A stretch of 64,000 nucleotides of DNA from Chlorella sorokiniana. Its lineage: Eukaryota; Chlorophyta; Trebouxiophyceae; Chlorellales; Chlorellaceae. Shown here one piece after another: positions 26,201 to 37,200 of this stretch. The stretch spans positions 1,860,001-1,924,000 of the forward strand of contig CP084610.1 in assembly GCA_025917655.1 (NCBI GenBank), written 5' to 3'. The notes below the pieces were generated by a model. It did no database searches. It had not been told where the DNA came from and was given only the letters and a program-made list of their open reading frames with translations. A program made the position numbers and the translations under genes. Within the stretch, counting starts at the first letter, position 1. Each line of letters opens with the position of its first letter.

Positions 26201-27184
26201 TGCGCCGCCGCCCCATCCCAGGCGTCATTGGCACGGCCGCCTACTCCGCGCCGGAGCTGCTCAACCCTGAGAGCCCCGACGCCGCACACGCGCAGCGCCA
26301 GCCCACCATTGAGGGCGAGGAGCGCATCCTCAAGGCAGACGTGAGACTCTTTGTGCTGGTTTAGTATGTTATGCTGCAGCAACATTCAAAGGTGGCAATT
26401 GACCGATGGGAGGTTTCAGCACGTGCAGAAGTCGTGTAGGTGGCACCTTCGCAGCAGCCCCACTGACGACACATGTGTTGTGCCTCTGTTGTTCTGTACC
26501 GCAGGTGTACAGCTTCGGCGTCTGCCTGTGGGAGGTGATGGAGCGGCGGCGGCCCTTTGCCGGCATGGACGGCTTCCAGATACAGACGCAGGTGCGGCGC
26601 TTTTGCTGCACGGCTGGCTGCTGAGCTGCTGGGTTGGCAGCAGCATCACATTGCCAGTGCAGCAGGCCGGCACTGCACCAGCTCATTGCGGAGGTGGTAA
26701 ACTCAGCTGTGGTCTGTTGTGTTGCGAACGCTCCCCTCTCTTTATTGCCGCCCCACGGATTTTCCGATCCACAATCCATGCCTCCCCTCAACCCTGCAGT
26801 GGTATCTTGACCCACAGACCATGCGGCTGCCGCGCCCGCGGTGCCGGAGAGCGCGACGCCCGCCGCTCGCCAAATCCTGGAGGCCCTCGCGGTGGGTCTG
26901 CCTCGCTGGCACTTCCAGTCCGCTCCAGCCTCCTGGGCTGCACAGCTTGGGCCGTCCCCGTTCGACGCTGGCAGCAACAGCGGCTGTGTGTACAAACTGC
27001 CTGTCCCCAGCTCACACCTGCTTTGGCTTCTGTGCAGGGCCTGGTGGAGTCGTGCACACACTGGGACCCCGACCGCCGCCCCACCTTCAAGGACATCCTG
27101 GCAACGCTGCGGGCGGCGGCCGGCGGGCCCACGGAGGGCACCGCGCCGCCCACGCCTGCAGGCGCCGCTGCCGCGCCGTTCTGA
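20241..27184 (+). CDS. Multi-pass membrane, PH-like and TKL-type kinase protein
   Basis: The ATG at 20241 starts METVDVIVDVLVDDGSG. The first 1.4 kb encodes hydrophobic spans (SKALLVLVTCQALTAAVFAL, SLILASAVLTLCLLLDAF, VAAAASVAICLALQLGALAV, DALLLTLMVLVAAV, AYLILYPLLFLGARTATW) with a loop motif YRSFGWRMYSRIASSW. Next, about 21740-22370, GAWLLKLPSGG, RRRFVQLSHDGACMRWDWRR and TLTLTLSLVLEPDLRLRFPC with QLREWHEGLQLLLALLL read as a PH-like domain. A Ser/Gln/Ala-rich disordered linker follows (about 22.5-24.6 kb). The kinase runs from IDYGELAFGKLLGEGS through VAVKRT (Lys), AILHRDLKPGNLF (catalytic HRD), VKVGDLGMSRYA (DLG instead of DFG), VIGTAAYSAPELL, VYSFGVCLWEVMERRRPFAG and DPDRRPTFKDILATLRAAA, to TGA at 27182. 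The linker joins all parts in one orientation, but two separate genes remain possible. Confidence 0.65.
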
Positions 27185-27656
27185 CCGCTCTACGAATGCG
27201 ACAGCTCTTCAAACATCGCACCAGCAAGCATCCCCGCACCCGTTTGCTTTGTGTGTCTACCCTTACGTGAGTCCTCTACTTTCATTTCTTGGCTGGGTCT
27301 CCCTGGCATCGAACAAGCACAAGCGGCCTCCACGCTGCCCCACTTCAGTTTTGACGTTGCGGCGGCGGCTGCGTCCGCGGCGCCTTTCAAGCAACTTGAC
27401 GCCATTTCATTGTTGTCTCAGCTCACACGTTCATACCCCGTTGCTTCTCATATTCTAGCTGTATCAATTTCTCGGCATTTGTTCGAAAGGGAGCTAGCTC
27501 GGATGGCTTAGGAACTTGCAGGAACTACTGCTTTGGAGGGAATGGCACATTGAAGCCATATTTTTTGAAAGCTTGATCATCCCGTGGCGACACCCGGAAA
27601 CCTGTTGCGCGGTTTTTCCGAGAGACTTGCGATCGGGAGCTGTGCAGTGGGCAGGG

Positions 27657-29342
27657 ATGTGGGGGCGGATAGCTGTACATATTGCGAGCATAACCTGTAG
27701 AAGTGCATCGCAGTGTGTTATCAGCGATGCAGCCGCAATAGCAAGCGGGCGTCTCGCCCGCTTCACCTCTTGGACTTCTGGGGGCACTGCCGCTGGGCAG
27801 CTACAACGCGCATCGACCCTTGGATCAGCGGGATCACGGGCAGCGGCAGCGGGAGGAGCAGGCACTGCTGCCGCCAAAGCCGCCACCCCAGCTGCGAACG
27901 CTGCCTGGCGAGCAGTGAGCACTGCAGCGGCACGGCAGCAGTGGAGCACGGCGGTGCGGCAGCAGATGACTGGCAGCGGCGCAAGCGGCTTGGGAGCCGC
28001 AGCGGCTGCGGCCAGGCAGCCAGCGCGTGGGTATGCGCGGTACCTGCAGTTCCAGTCCCAGGGCGGCGGCAGGGGCGGGTGGCTGTACGACCCCGACCGC
28101 GTGCTGTGGGGCCTGATTGCCGCCAACGTGGGCGGCTGGGTGCTGTGGCGCGTCAACCCGGCCTTGGTGAGCCGCTCCAACAGCCAGCGCCTGGCCTGGC
28201 CTGGGCCTGCTGCGACTAAGTGATGCAGCTGCCGTTGCAGCTCCAACCCGTTGTGCTCTTGTGGCATGGCCGCCCTCGCCCTGCCGCGCTGTCTCTGCCC
28301 AGCCAGCTCCCTCCTTCGAGCTGCGGCTGCATTCCATTTTCATGCGTCCGCAGATGCACACGCACGCCACTGTGAGCATTGAAAGCTTGCGGGCGGGGCG
28401 GGTGTGGACCGCGCTGACCGCCGCCTTCAGCCACCGCGACCTGGTGCACCTGGGTGCCAACATGATCACGCTCTACTTCTTCGGCCGAGACGTGGGGCAC
28501 CTGTTTGGCGGCAAGCGGGTGGGCCTCCACAGGGAGCTGCTGCGACAAGGATGCAGGCTGCACCGGGCAAACGCTGGCTGCCCAGCCCCAACAGGGGGCA
28601 GATGCAAGGTTCTGCGCTGTCAACGAGACCTTGTGATGGGTCGCTGCGCTGTGCACCCACCCACCGTGCAGCTGGTGCTGCTGTACCTGGCGGGCGGGGT
28701 GGCGGGCAGCCTGGCGCACTGCGGCTGGCACTACTACCAGGCTCGCAAAAGTGGTAGGCAGGATCTGGGTGGCGTGTCTGACCGTGCCAACGGGCGGAGG
28801 GCTGTGCTGCACGGGATGCAACCGCAGCTCTTGCAGTCTTTCAATAGATCATCGTCCTTGCCAAACGTCATCGCCAGTCCTCAAAGGGCGTGCGCCGCTG
28901 TTGCACCGCTGCAGTGCAAGGCCGCTTGGGAGGCTCGCGCTGGTATGGCTTCACGCCTTCCGCACTGGGCGCCAGCGGCGCGGTCAACGCGCTGACCGTC
29001 ACCTCCATCCTGCTCTTCCCAACCCGCACCATCCTGCTGTACGGTGGGTGGCCCCCAGAGCCGCGCAGCAAGCGGGCCGTCTGCAGGGGCCCGCACCGCT
29101 CCAGCATGCAGCTTCAGCTTCCAGCAGAGCTGACAACAAGGGGCATGCCCACCCCTTTGTCAACGGCGTTCCGTGAGGCTCTCCTTGCAGGCATCATCCC
29201 CATGCCCGCGGCCCTGCTGGGCGTGCTGTGGCTGCTCAACGACGTCAGCGGCGCCGTGGACGGCCACCGCGGCCACATCGCGCACGCCGGGCACCTGGGC
29301 GGCGCGCTCACCGGCCTCGCCTTCTTCCTTGCGTACAAGTGA
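27657..29342 (+). CDS. Rhomboid-family intramembrane serine protease, probably mitochondrial
   Basis: The ATG at 27657 gives MWGRIAVHIASITCRSASQC and a long Arg/Ala/Ser-rich, acid-poor N-terminus typical of a mitochondrial presequence. Exons then encode LWGLIAANVGGWVLWRVNP (TM1), VSIESLRAGRVWTALTAAFS with HRDLVHLGANMITLYFFG (the HxxxxHxxxN motif of rhomboid TM2), LVLLYLAGGVAGSLAHCGW, YGFTPSALGASGAVNALTVT with the catalytic Ser in GASG, PMPAALLGVLWLLNDVSGAV, and HIAHAGHLGGALTGLAFFLA with the catalytic His. TGA is at 29340-29342. Both catalytic residues are present, so an active enzyme is expected. Organelle relatives (PARL, plant RBL12 type) cut single-pass proteins within the inner mitochondrial membrane. 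Exon joins are at about 28167/28352, 28519/28672, 28751/28918, 29043/29191. Confidence 0.85.
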
Positions 29343-29525
29343 GGGCTGTACAGAATCCATACGACGGGGGCAGCTGGTGGTGGAGGCGGGCTGCTGGGTG
29401 GAAGGCTGGCGCTGTGCTGAAGCCCTTGACCCCCTGCTCACAAGCTCCTTGCCCTTGCAGGCGTGGCAGGATCCGGCCTAGAGGCTGGTAGCAGGGCAGT
29501 GTATGGTTTAACGTCAACTTAACTT

Positions 29526-29568
29526 AATAAAGTCCACATTGGGCAGTTCTGTAGGATAGATGCTGTAA
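29526..29568 (+). terminator. Poly(A) signals after the rhomboid gene
   Basis: An AATAAA at about 29526 and a TGTAA at 29564-29568, both about 200 bases after the stop codon. The latter is the green-algal form. Confidence 0.45.
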
Positions 29569-29707
29569 CAGCAGCGCAGGAAAGCTGTGACCGACGGCAA
29601 ACCTTGGCACCGCACCGGTACTCCACTGCCGCCACGCACTACAAGTTCCATCCCGATCGAAATGGCGATAGCAGCGATTCAATCAGCAGATTGCAATCAC
29701 CCTCATC

Positions 29708-30916
29708 ATGCAGGCATCCTCCGCGCCGCTTGTTGGGCCTTGTCGCGCTGCGAGGGAAACCACCTGCCGGAAGACAGACTATACGCAGCCAGCACATGCC
29801 GCAGAGATTAAAGCGTCCCGTAGGAATTTTGGATTGCAGCTGATATCAGCCGCAGCAGCAGCTGCACTGGCGGCGCCCGACCCCGGCGGCGGCGGCGGCG
29901 GCGTCAGCCAGCTTGACCCCCTACCAGCGGGGCTTGCAGCTCGAGTATGGGCTGACGCGTGAGGGCCGCATCCCCAGCTGCCCATCCGATGCCAACCCCA
30001 ACTGCGTCTCCACCTCCTCCACCAACGCTGTGCGTCGCCCGCGCCGCACTTGCGCTGCTGTGCTTCCTACGGAGCTGGAGCTCGGCGCACCATACCACTG
30101 CTTGCTGCTGTGCGGCGAACTGGGCCCGCTGCGCTTGTCACCCCAGCCTGCTAACGAGCGCACAACCCGCCGCATGCAGACATACATGCCGGCTTGGGAG
30201 GCGCCGCAGGGCAGCCCCGCCGACGCGATGGCGCAATTTGAGGCGGCGCTGGCGGCGGCCGCCCCCTCGGCCCGCGTGGTGGCCGCTGCCTCAGCCCCGA
30301 CCAGCGAGTACCGCCGCTTTCAGGTGGACGATCCGCTGTTCAACCACGACGACATAGAGTGAGAGCCGCGGGCTGCTGCTGCACTGCAATGGTGTGCTGC
30401 AGGGGTGGCGAGGGGCTGCTGTTGCGTTCTTGGAGGAACGCAGCGGCGACGGGCGTGGTTCGGCTCTGGGGTCCCCCAGCCCTGGCTGTTACAAAAGCGC
30501 GCGTGTATTGCTTCCCTGGCGCTCGCAGGGTGCTGATTGCGGTGCAGCGGCCGCCCTACGAGAGCGAGCCGCCGCTGGTCACCTTCAGAAGGCAAGGGCT
30601 GCGCGGCTGCAGCAGCGCTGCCTGCGGGCTCTTCTTGCTTTCGTCTTCAAACCCGCCGCCTTGGCACCCCTGCCTGTCGCGATGCCACCCTATGTATTTC
30701 TGCAATCTTCAGAAATTATCACCCTTTAAATGGCTGCGCCCCTGCTCGTGTCACTTCCCTGGTGGGTGCAGCATGGCGGCAGAAGTGAAGTACGTGTGGC
30801 CCATCCAGCAGGCGGTCACCGACTTTGGGGCGCAGCGGCAACGCCTCAAGGAGGTGCGACAGCGCCTGGGCTGGCGCATCCTGGGCTGTGACCTGCTCGA
30901 GTGCTTTGAGGAGTGA
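29708..30916 (+). CDS. DUF1499 thylakoid-lumen-type protein
   Basis: The ATG at 29708 gives a 40-residue basic leader, then SRRNFGLQLISAAAAAALAA, a twin-arginine (RRxF) hydrophobic signal of the kind that carries proteins across the thylakoid membrane. The mature part shows the DUF1499 hallmarks: LTPYQRGLQLEYGLTREGRI, CPSDANPNCVSTSS, MAQFEAALAAAAPSARVVAA, SEYRRFQVDDPLFNHDDIE, VKYVWPIQQAVTDFGAQRQR and LKEVRQRLGWRILGC, ending ECFEE before TGA at 30914. The family is found in cyanobacteria and plastids; its biochemical role is not established. Length (about 250 residues) and order agree with plant lumen homologues. A frame change near 29890 (Gly-repeat codons) needs an intron or a base correction. 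Confidence 0.75.
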
Positions 30917-31203
30917 GGGGCCCTCGCGGGTGAGCTGGGACAGGCGGCGGCGACTTGCGGCGGCCCTGGCTGCCATGGTTTATCTGCTTGAGCTCCGGCT
31001 TTACGGAATAACAACACAATGTCGGAAAAGCTTTGGGTGTCATTGACTCGACAAGATTCGCCAACACGGGCAGCCACGTTCAACACGGGATCTCCCGGGT
31101 AAAGGAGCGTACAGTTTCAGTTCGTCGAGCAATCTGCAAACGCCGATTGCAATCACCCGCATACTGTAGGAGCAGCATTGCTTTCCGCACAGTCCTCCCT
31201 GAC
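30917..31203. promoter_or_regulatory. Intergenic, upstream of the helicase gene
   Basis: A short, relatively AT-rich stretch after the DUF1499 stop and before the ATG at 31204. It presumably holds the 3' UTR of the former and the promoter of the latter. No TATA box is evident. Confidence 0.35.
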
Positions 31204-34200
31204 ATGGCCGGGCTACCCGAGGATATTGCCCGCAGTATCGATGCAGGCGTTGGCCTGTCAGAGCAGCACTTGCGTCAGCTACTCGATGACGCCGCGGCGG
31301 GGGCGGCCGGGCTCATTGCAGCAGTGAATGCTGTGCCCGCTGCCGCTGGCGGCGCCGCTGCAGGGCCGCGGGTGTTTGTGAACGCGGCTGCAGCATCGGC
31401 AAAAGTGCTGATGCCTGACCTGATTGAGGAGCACCTCATTCTTCCAAATGTCAAGGGGGCCGTCGTCATCTTCACAGAAAACCTGCAGCCGCTCAAGAGG
31501 CGCAGGGCAAGCACGCTGCCAGACGGAGTTAGCTACGAGGGAAACTCCTTCCCAGGAAGGCATGTGGCTGGAGCATGTTGCTGCATGTGGCACAGGCATC
31601 TGTTGCAAGAAGCACGTGCTGCACAGTGACTCTGCTTTCTGACCCCATCCTGCAGGGTCAACTTTCTGCCGTCGCAGCGCACGCAGGTGCCGCTCATCGG
31701 CAAGCGGGCAACCACCTACCGCCGGCGGGAACAGCAGCAGGATACGCACCATGTAAGGGTTCACACGTCGCCGCAACGGTGCTCAAACCCTTGTCATGGC
31801 ATTCAACAAGGCAGCTTGAGTGCTTGCGTCCTCCCACTTCCCTTTGCAGGTCACCGCGCATGAGGCGCGCAGAGTGGTGCCCGCTGCCGCCCCGGGCCCC
31901 GCTTGGGGCGTCGTTCGCCTGGAAACACCCAACGGAACCGCCACGCTGCACACGGCAGGCGTCCATTCCTTTTCCGGGGCCAAGCAGCTGTTGACGCTGC
32001 AGGGATTGCACGAAGACCTGGATGGGCACCATGCTGTCCAGGCCGCTGCGCCCGGAAGCTCAAGCCTGAAGATTAAGCTGGGAGCGGCAGCAGCTGGCAT
32101 GGCTGAGGAGCTGCAGCAGCAGGTGCAGCAGGGCAGAGTGCAGATCAGGTGGGCAGGCTCAACTCCGTGTGACGACGCAGTGTGACTTTGGTGGGACTGG
32201 TGTGCTATCCCCCGTACCTGCTGCAAGCATTCCCTCTTTCTTGTGTTGTCTTCTGCGCCTGCACTCTGCAGGGAGGAGCATGTTTTGGACTCGAGCCTCA
32301 CCCTGTACCACTTCATGCTGACCGGGCAACAGGAAGCGCAGCCAGAACAGGAGCAGCAACAGCAGGAGCAGCAGCAGGAGCAGCAGGTGGTGCAGCCTGC
32401 AGCAGAGGCAGCAGACGAGGCGCACAATCTGCTGTCAGACTTCAGCCTGCCAGCTATACCATTGTACGATCAGGCGCACGACCTCATCGGCAACTGGGTG
32501 GGCGAGTTACTCGGCCCGCAGGCCGGGCATGGCGGGCCGGGCTACAGCCTCCTGCAGACGCAGCAGGCGCAGCAGCCAACTCAGCAACAGCAGCAGGGCA
32601 GCGTGCTCCAAGAGTCGCCCAGCCCCGCCGCCAGCAGCCTGGGCCACAGGGGCGAAGGCTCCAGCCCCGGCAGAGACCAGCAGCAGCAGCAGCAGCGACC
32701 GCAAGAGGCCTCTGCCAGCGCTGGACGGCAAGGCAGGGCAGGCTCGCCGCAGGCTGCGCCCAACGCGCTCAGTCAGAGGGGCACTACTCGCTGCTGACGG
32801 TGGGAGGCCCCGAGCCGCTGGCGGGCCGAGGCCAGCACGGCGGCAGGGTGCTGGTGGTGCAAGGAAACATGGAGGTGGAGGGGAGGTGACGGTGCACGGC
32901 CTGCCGGTGGTCTCAGGTGCGTCGCTGAAGTTGCGCCCGCCCCCTCATCCAGAGGCATCCTGCCCTGCTTCCGGCCGGCCACTCACCACAGCCACAAACG
33001 ATAGCCTGGGATTCAACCCTGCCAGGACTTGCTGCCCTTCTTGGTCCCCAGCCCTCCCCCCCACCCACCCCCACCCACCCCCGGCACCACCACCCATTCC
33101 CCACTCGCAGACATGCGGGTGAAGGAGGAGGTCCGCCTGTTTGACGAGGCTGAGCGCGCGGTGGCCATTGCAGCCGACATCTCTACCTTCATCTACAAGT
33201 ATCAGGTGTGGGGGGGCGCGGGGCGGCGGCGTTATCCTCATCATGCTGGCCGCCATAGTTGTGTGTATGTGTGAGAGAGAGAGACCACGGGCATGGATGG
33301 ATGCGCGGGTGTGGTCCTTAGAGGCGCGGTGCCGATAAAGGCTGACTGGCGCATCGCTGACCTGCAGCTTGCTCGAGTGTGTCTGCTGTGTGGCACCGCC
33401 TGCAGGGCGCCGCAGCGCAGCGGCTGGGGGTGATGGCGCAGCAGGTGCGGGCGGTGCTGGAGCGTCATGGGGCCCTGGGCACCAACATAGTGAGGAGGAC
33501 GCTCAGGTGGGTTGTTGGGGTGGGTCGGGAGGCTCCTCATGAATCGGAAAACACCGGGGGAGAGGGGCTGACGCAAGCTTTTCCAAGGGTCGCTCGCGTG
33601 CTCCCCTCACCACGCCCTCCTCATCACAAACACAGGCGCCCACCGAGCTCCAACCGGCCCCTGCCATGCACTGAGCTGCTGTCATGCAAACGCTCACCCA
33701 CCCACCCAAGCTCGCACACACACACTGCAGGGCCGCCTGACCGTGGACTACAGCGGGCTCCAGATCTTGGTGCTGGAAGCTGTGAAGAAGGTGGTGGCGG
33801 ATGGGAGGGGCGTGGCGGAGGCGCAGAGCGCGCTGCAGCTGACGGTGGCGGGGCGGCTGGAGCAGCTGGCGGCGGCGGTGGAGCGGCTGGAAGCGGCCGC
33901 GGCCGGCGGCAGCGGCGGCGGGCTGGCTGGAAGCAGCGCCAGCACCAGCACCGCAGTCAGCCTGTCGGGAGGGCCGTCAGGGGATGAGGATGAGGCCACC
34001 CTGGAGCGTCTGATGGACTCGGAAGACGTGGAGATGAGCAGCGGCAGCGGCGGCGAGGAGGAGATGGGCGAAAGCGAGGCGGGGAGCGGCGGCGGCGCCA
34101 CAAGCTCCGCCTCTGACCCCGCAGGGGAGCTGGCTGGGCTCAGCGATGAGCAGGTGGCCGACTGGCTGATGCAGAGCCTGCATGAGCAGGCAGGGGCACG

Positions 34201-37200
34201 CGGACTGTACTTGGTGAGCCGAGTTCGGGCCCGCCAGTGGTTCGCATGATGGGAGCGGCCCCGCTGGCTGAAGTTTTGGAAGCTTCAGGGCTGTGTGGAG
34301 GCAGCGGTGCACAACCCGGTGATTCAAAAGAGGTCAAGTGTTGTAGTTGCACTTCCTCATGCTGCAGCCGCTCCTCTTCCCTGCCTTACTGCAGAACCTG
34401 GCGTCCAAGCTGAGCCGTACCGCGCTGTGGCAGGCGTACCGCCAGGTTGTGGACGGTCCCGCCGACCTGACAGCGACAGGCGAGCGCACCCGCACCCCTG
34501 GCGGCCAGTTCATCAAGCTGGCCAGGAAAATGATCAGCGAGGAGGAGCTCAGGTGTGAAGTGTGGGTTGGTGGGTAAGAGTGTGGGTGGGTGGGGTGGTG
34601 GGGGGGGGGGGGGAATGCAGGGGAGGAGGGGCAAGGAGCAAGCGGGCGCTTCGCTTGCACGACTGCCATCCTGCAACCACATGTCTGGGACGCTGCCCCT
34701 CGCCACACCCGCAGGCGCAAGGTCGCAAGTGTGGGCCCGCCCCCTGTGGCCCTGCGCGGCTACCAGCAGCGTGCGGTCCAGCAGGCGGCCCAGGGATCCA
34801 ACCTTATCCTCGTCTGCCCGACCGGATCCGGCAAGACCGCCATCGCGGTAGCGCATGCGGAGAGTGTACTGCGGCGGGACGCCGCCGCCCGCATCGTCTT
34901 CCTGGCGCCGACGGTGCCGCTGGTGCAGCAGCAGACGGGTGGGGATGAGCCTGTTGCGTATGGCGGCCAGGCCACTGCCGCTGCCGGCTCAACGGTGGCT
35001 GTGTGATCAAGAGTTTAAGGCTGGTGCTGTGCTCATGACTGTCTGGGGACAGCCGTCGCCTCGCACCTCCTCATGGTGACAGGGCCGCCAGCTGGCGCTT
35101 TCTTCCTCCTGGCCCTCGCTCTGACCCCCTTGCGCTTTCCTCCCACCCACAGCCGTCTTCCTGAGCTGGCCGTCGTTCCAGGACGGGACCTTCCGGGTGA
35201 CTGGGCGCACCAGCGACAACCCGGTTGCCCCCGCGACTGGCCGACGCTGCTGCAGGCAAGCGGTGGCTGGCGGGAGTGGCGCAAGCCTCCTCATGCGCAG
35301 TGTCGCTCCTTACCCCTTCCCTCAACCTCTCCTACATTGACACATTGCGCTCCCCAATGTGGGGCAACAAGTAACAACCTTGATGCTTTTAATTCTGGAT
35401 TGCTGTGCAGGCTCACCACGTGGTGGTGCTGACCCCCAGCTCCTGCTCAACATGCTGGAGGCGGGGGCGGCGCACATGCACCAGATCGCGCTGCTGGTGG
35501 GCCGTGGGGCTGGCTGTGCCTGCGCCTGCTGCCGTTGACAGGCCGCCGCTGCCGCGCACGCTGTGGTCGGCAGCCTTGCTGGCTTCACTTGCTCAGCAGC
35601 AGCTGCTCATGCATGTGCTCCCCTGCCTCTTCACCTCCTCCCTGCCCTCTGCTCCAGTGCCTCCCTACCTTCCCGCCTTCCCGCTCCCTCCTCCAGCCCT
35701 TCCTCCCCCTTGAACTTTCACTTGCCCATTGCTCCCCTGCTCCAACCCTTGCCTGCGCCCGCCCGCCCCCCCGCCCCCACCACCCTCACCACCACCACCA
35801 CCACCACCACCACCACCACCACCTTACCCACACACCGTCCCACACACGCACGCACACACCACCCCCATTGGGCCGCAGGTGCTGGACGAGTGTCACCACG
35901 CCCAGGCCGACCACAGCATGGCCCGCGTCATGCGCCACTACCACGCGTCGCAGCGCTCTACGCAGGCGCGTACTGCCTGCAGCCCATGTACCGCCTGCAG
36001 CATCGAGGTGTTGTGCAGCACATGTGGCGGGCTCAGAGCAGCTTGGGGCGGTAATAAAATCCGAGCGCATCCCCACGTCAGCAGCTGGCCTGTGCCGTCG
36101 CAGCTGTAAACCCCACAGCCCCCGCATGCCTGCATCTCATCCTCTCTCTCATCTCACTCTTTGGCACTCGCTCTCATTTTCGTGCCCCTCTTACAACTCC
36201 CTCACGCCCCCTCCCCCACCCCACCCAACCCCACCCACCCCACCCACCCACACACACATACACGCAGGTGCTGGGCCTGACCGCCTCCCCTGTCTCAAGG
36301 GCCACCCTGGATGCCACCTACAACGACCTGCTGGCGCTGCAGCGCACGCTGGGCGCCGCGCTGTGCGTGCTGGCTGAGGACGACCCGGAGCTTCGGGTGG
36401 GTCCCTGCTCATGAGGGAGTAGAGTAGCATGGGGAGGAGTGGGGAAGGTGCGGGTTGGGCAGCGAGGTGTGGCCCGGGGGCGCCTCCAGGAAAGCTGGAG
36501 TTGACCTCATCCGCCTTCAAAGCGCGATCGAGGGGGATGTAGCGAAACGGGGGCAGGCATGCCTCAGGCCAGCCCCGGGACAAGCCCACTCATGCATCAT
36601 TCCCGCCCTCTCGGCTGCCTCAACAACACCACTTTCTTTCTTTGATTCCCTCTTCCCTTCCAGGCCGCCGTGCCGGAAGTTGAACAGCGGGAGATCATGG
36701 TGGACCCTGCAGAGGAAGACAGCGCCCTGGCACGCCGCCTCGGCGCCTTTGTGGTGGAAGCGGCTGATGCGCTGGCGCCTGCGCTGGGGCAAACGGGTGG
36801 GTGCACTTGTCGGCTGAGTCAGCGCTGGCCCGCGGTCGCCAGCCCCTTCTGGGTGGGATGGATGGAGCAATGCCCAGCATGGCCTTGCTCCCTGTTTTGC
36901 AAACAGCCGGGGTGCTGTGGTGCACAGAACAAGGGGCTGGGGCTCATGGGCTGCCCATTTTGTCTCCCTCCCTCCCCTTCACCCCGCCTCTGTGCAGCGG
37001 CAGCGGCGCTGCCAGCCGATGTGCGCGCCATGCTGGCGGCCGGGCGCTGGTGCAACACCGCATTTGGGTGGACCGTGGCAGCAGCAGGGGCCCTGCAGGA
37101 GGCGGCGGCAGCCGAAACAGCGGCGGCGGCTGCAACTTCCGCCAAACCAGAGGCCAGCCGGAGCTCAGGGTCAACCAGTTCGGCGGCAGCACCCTCTGCA

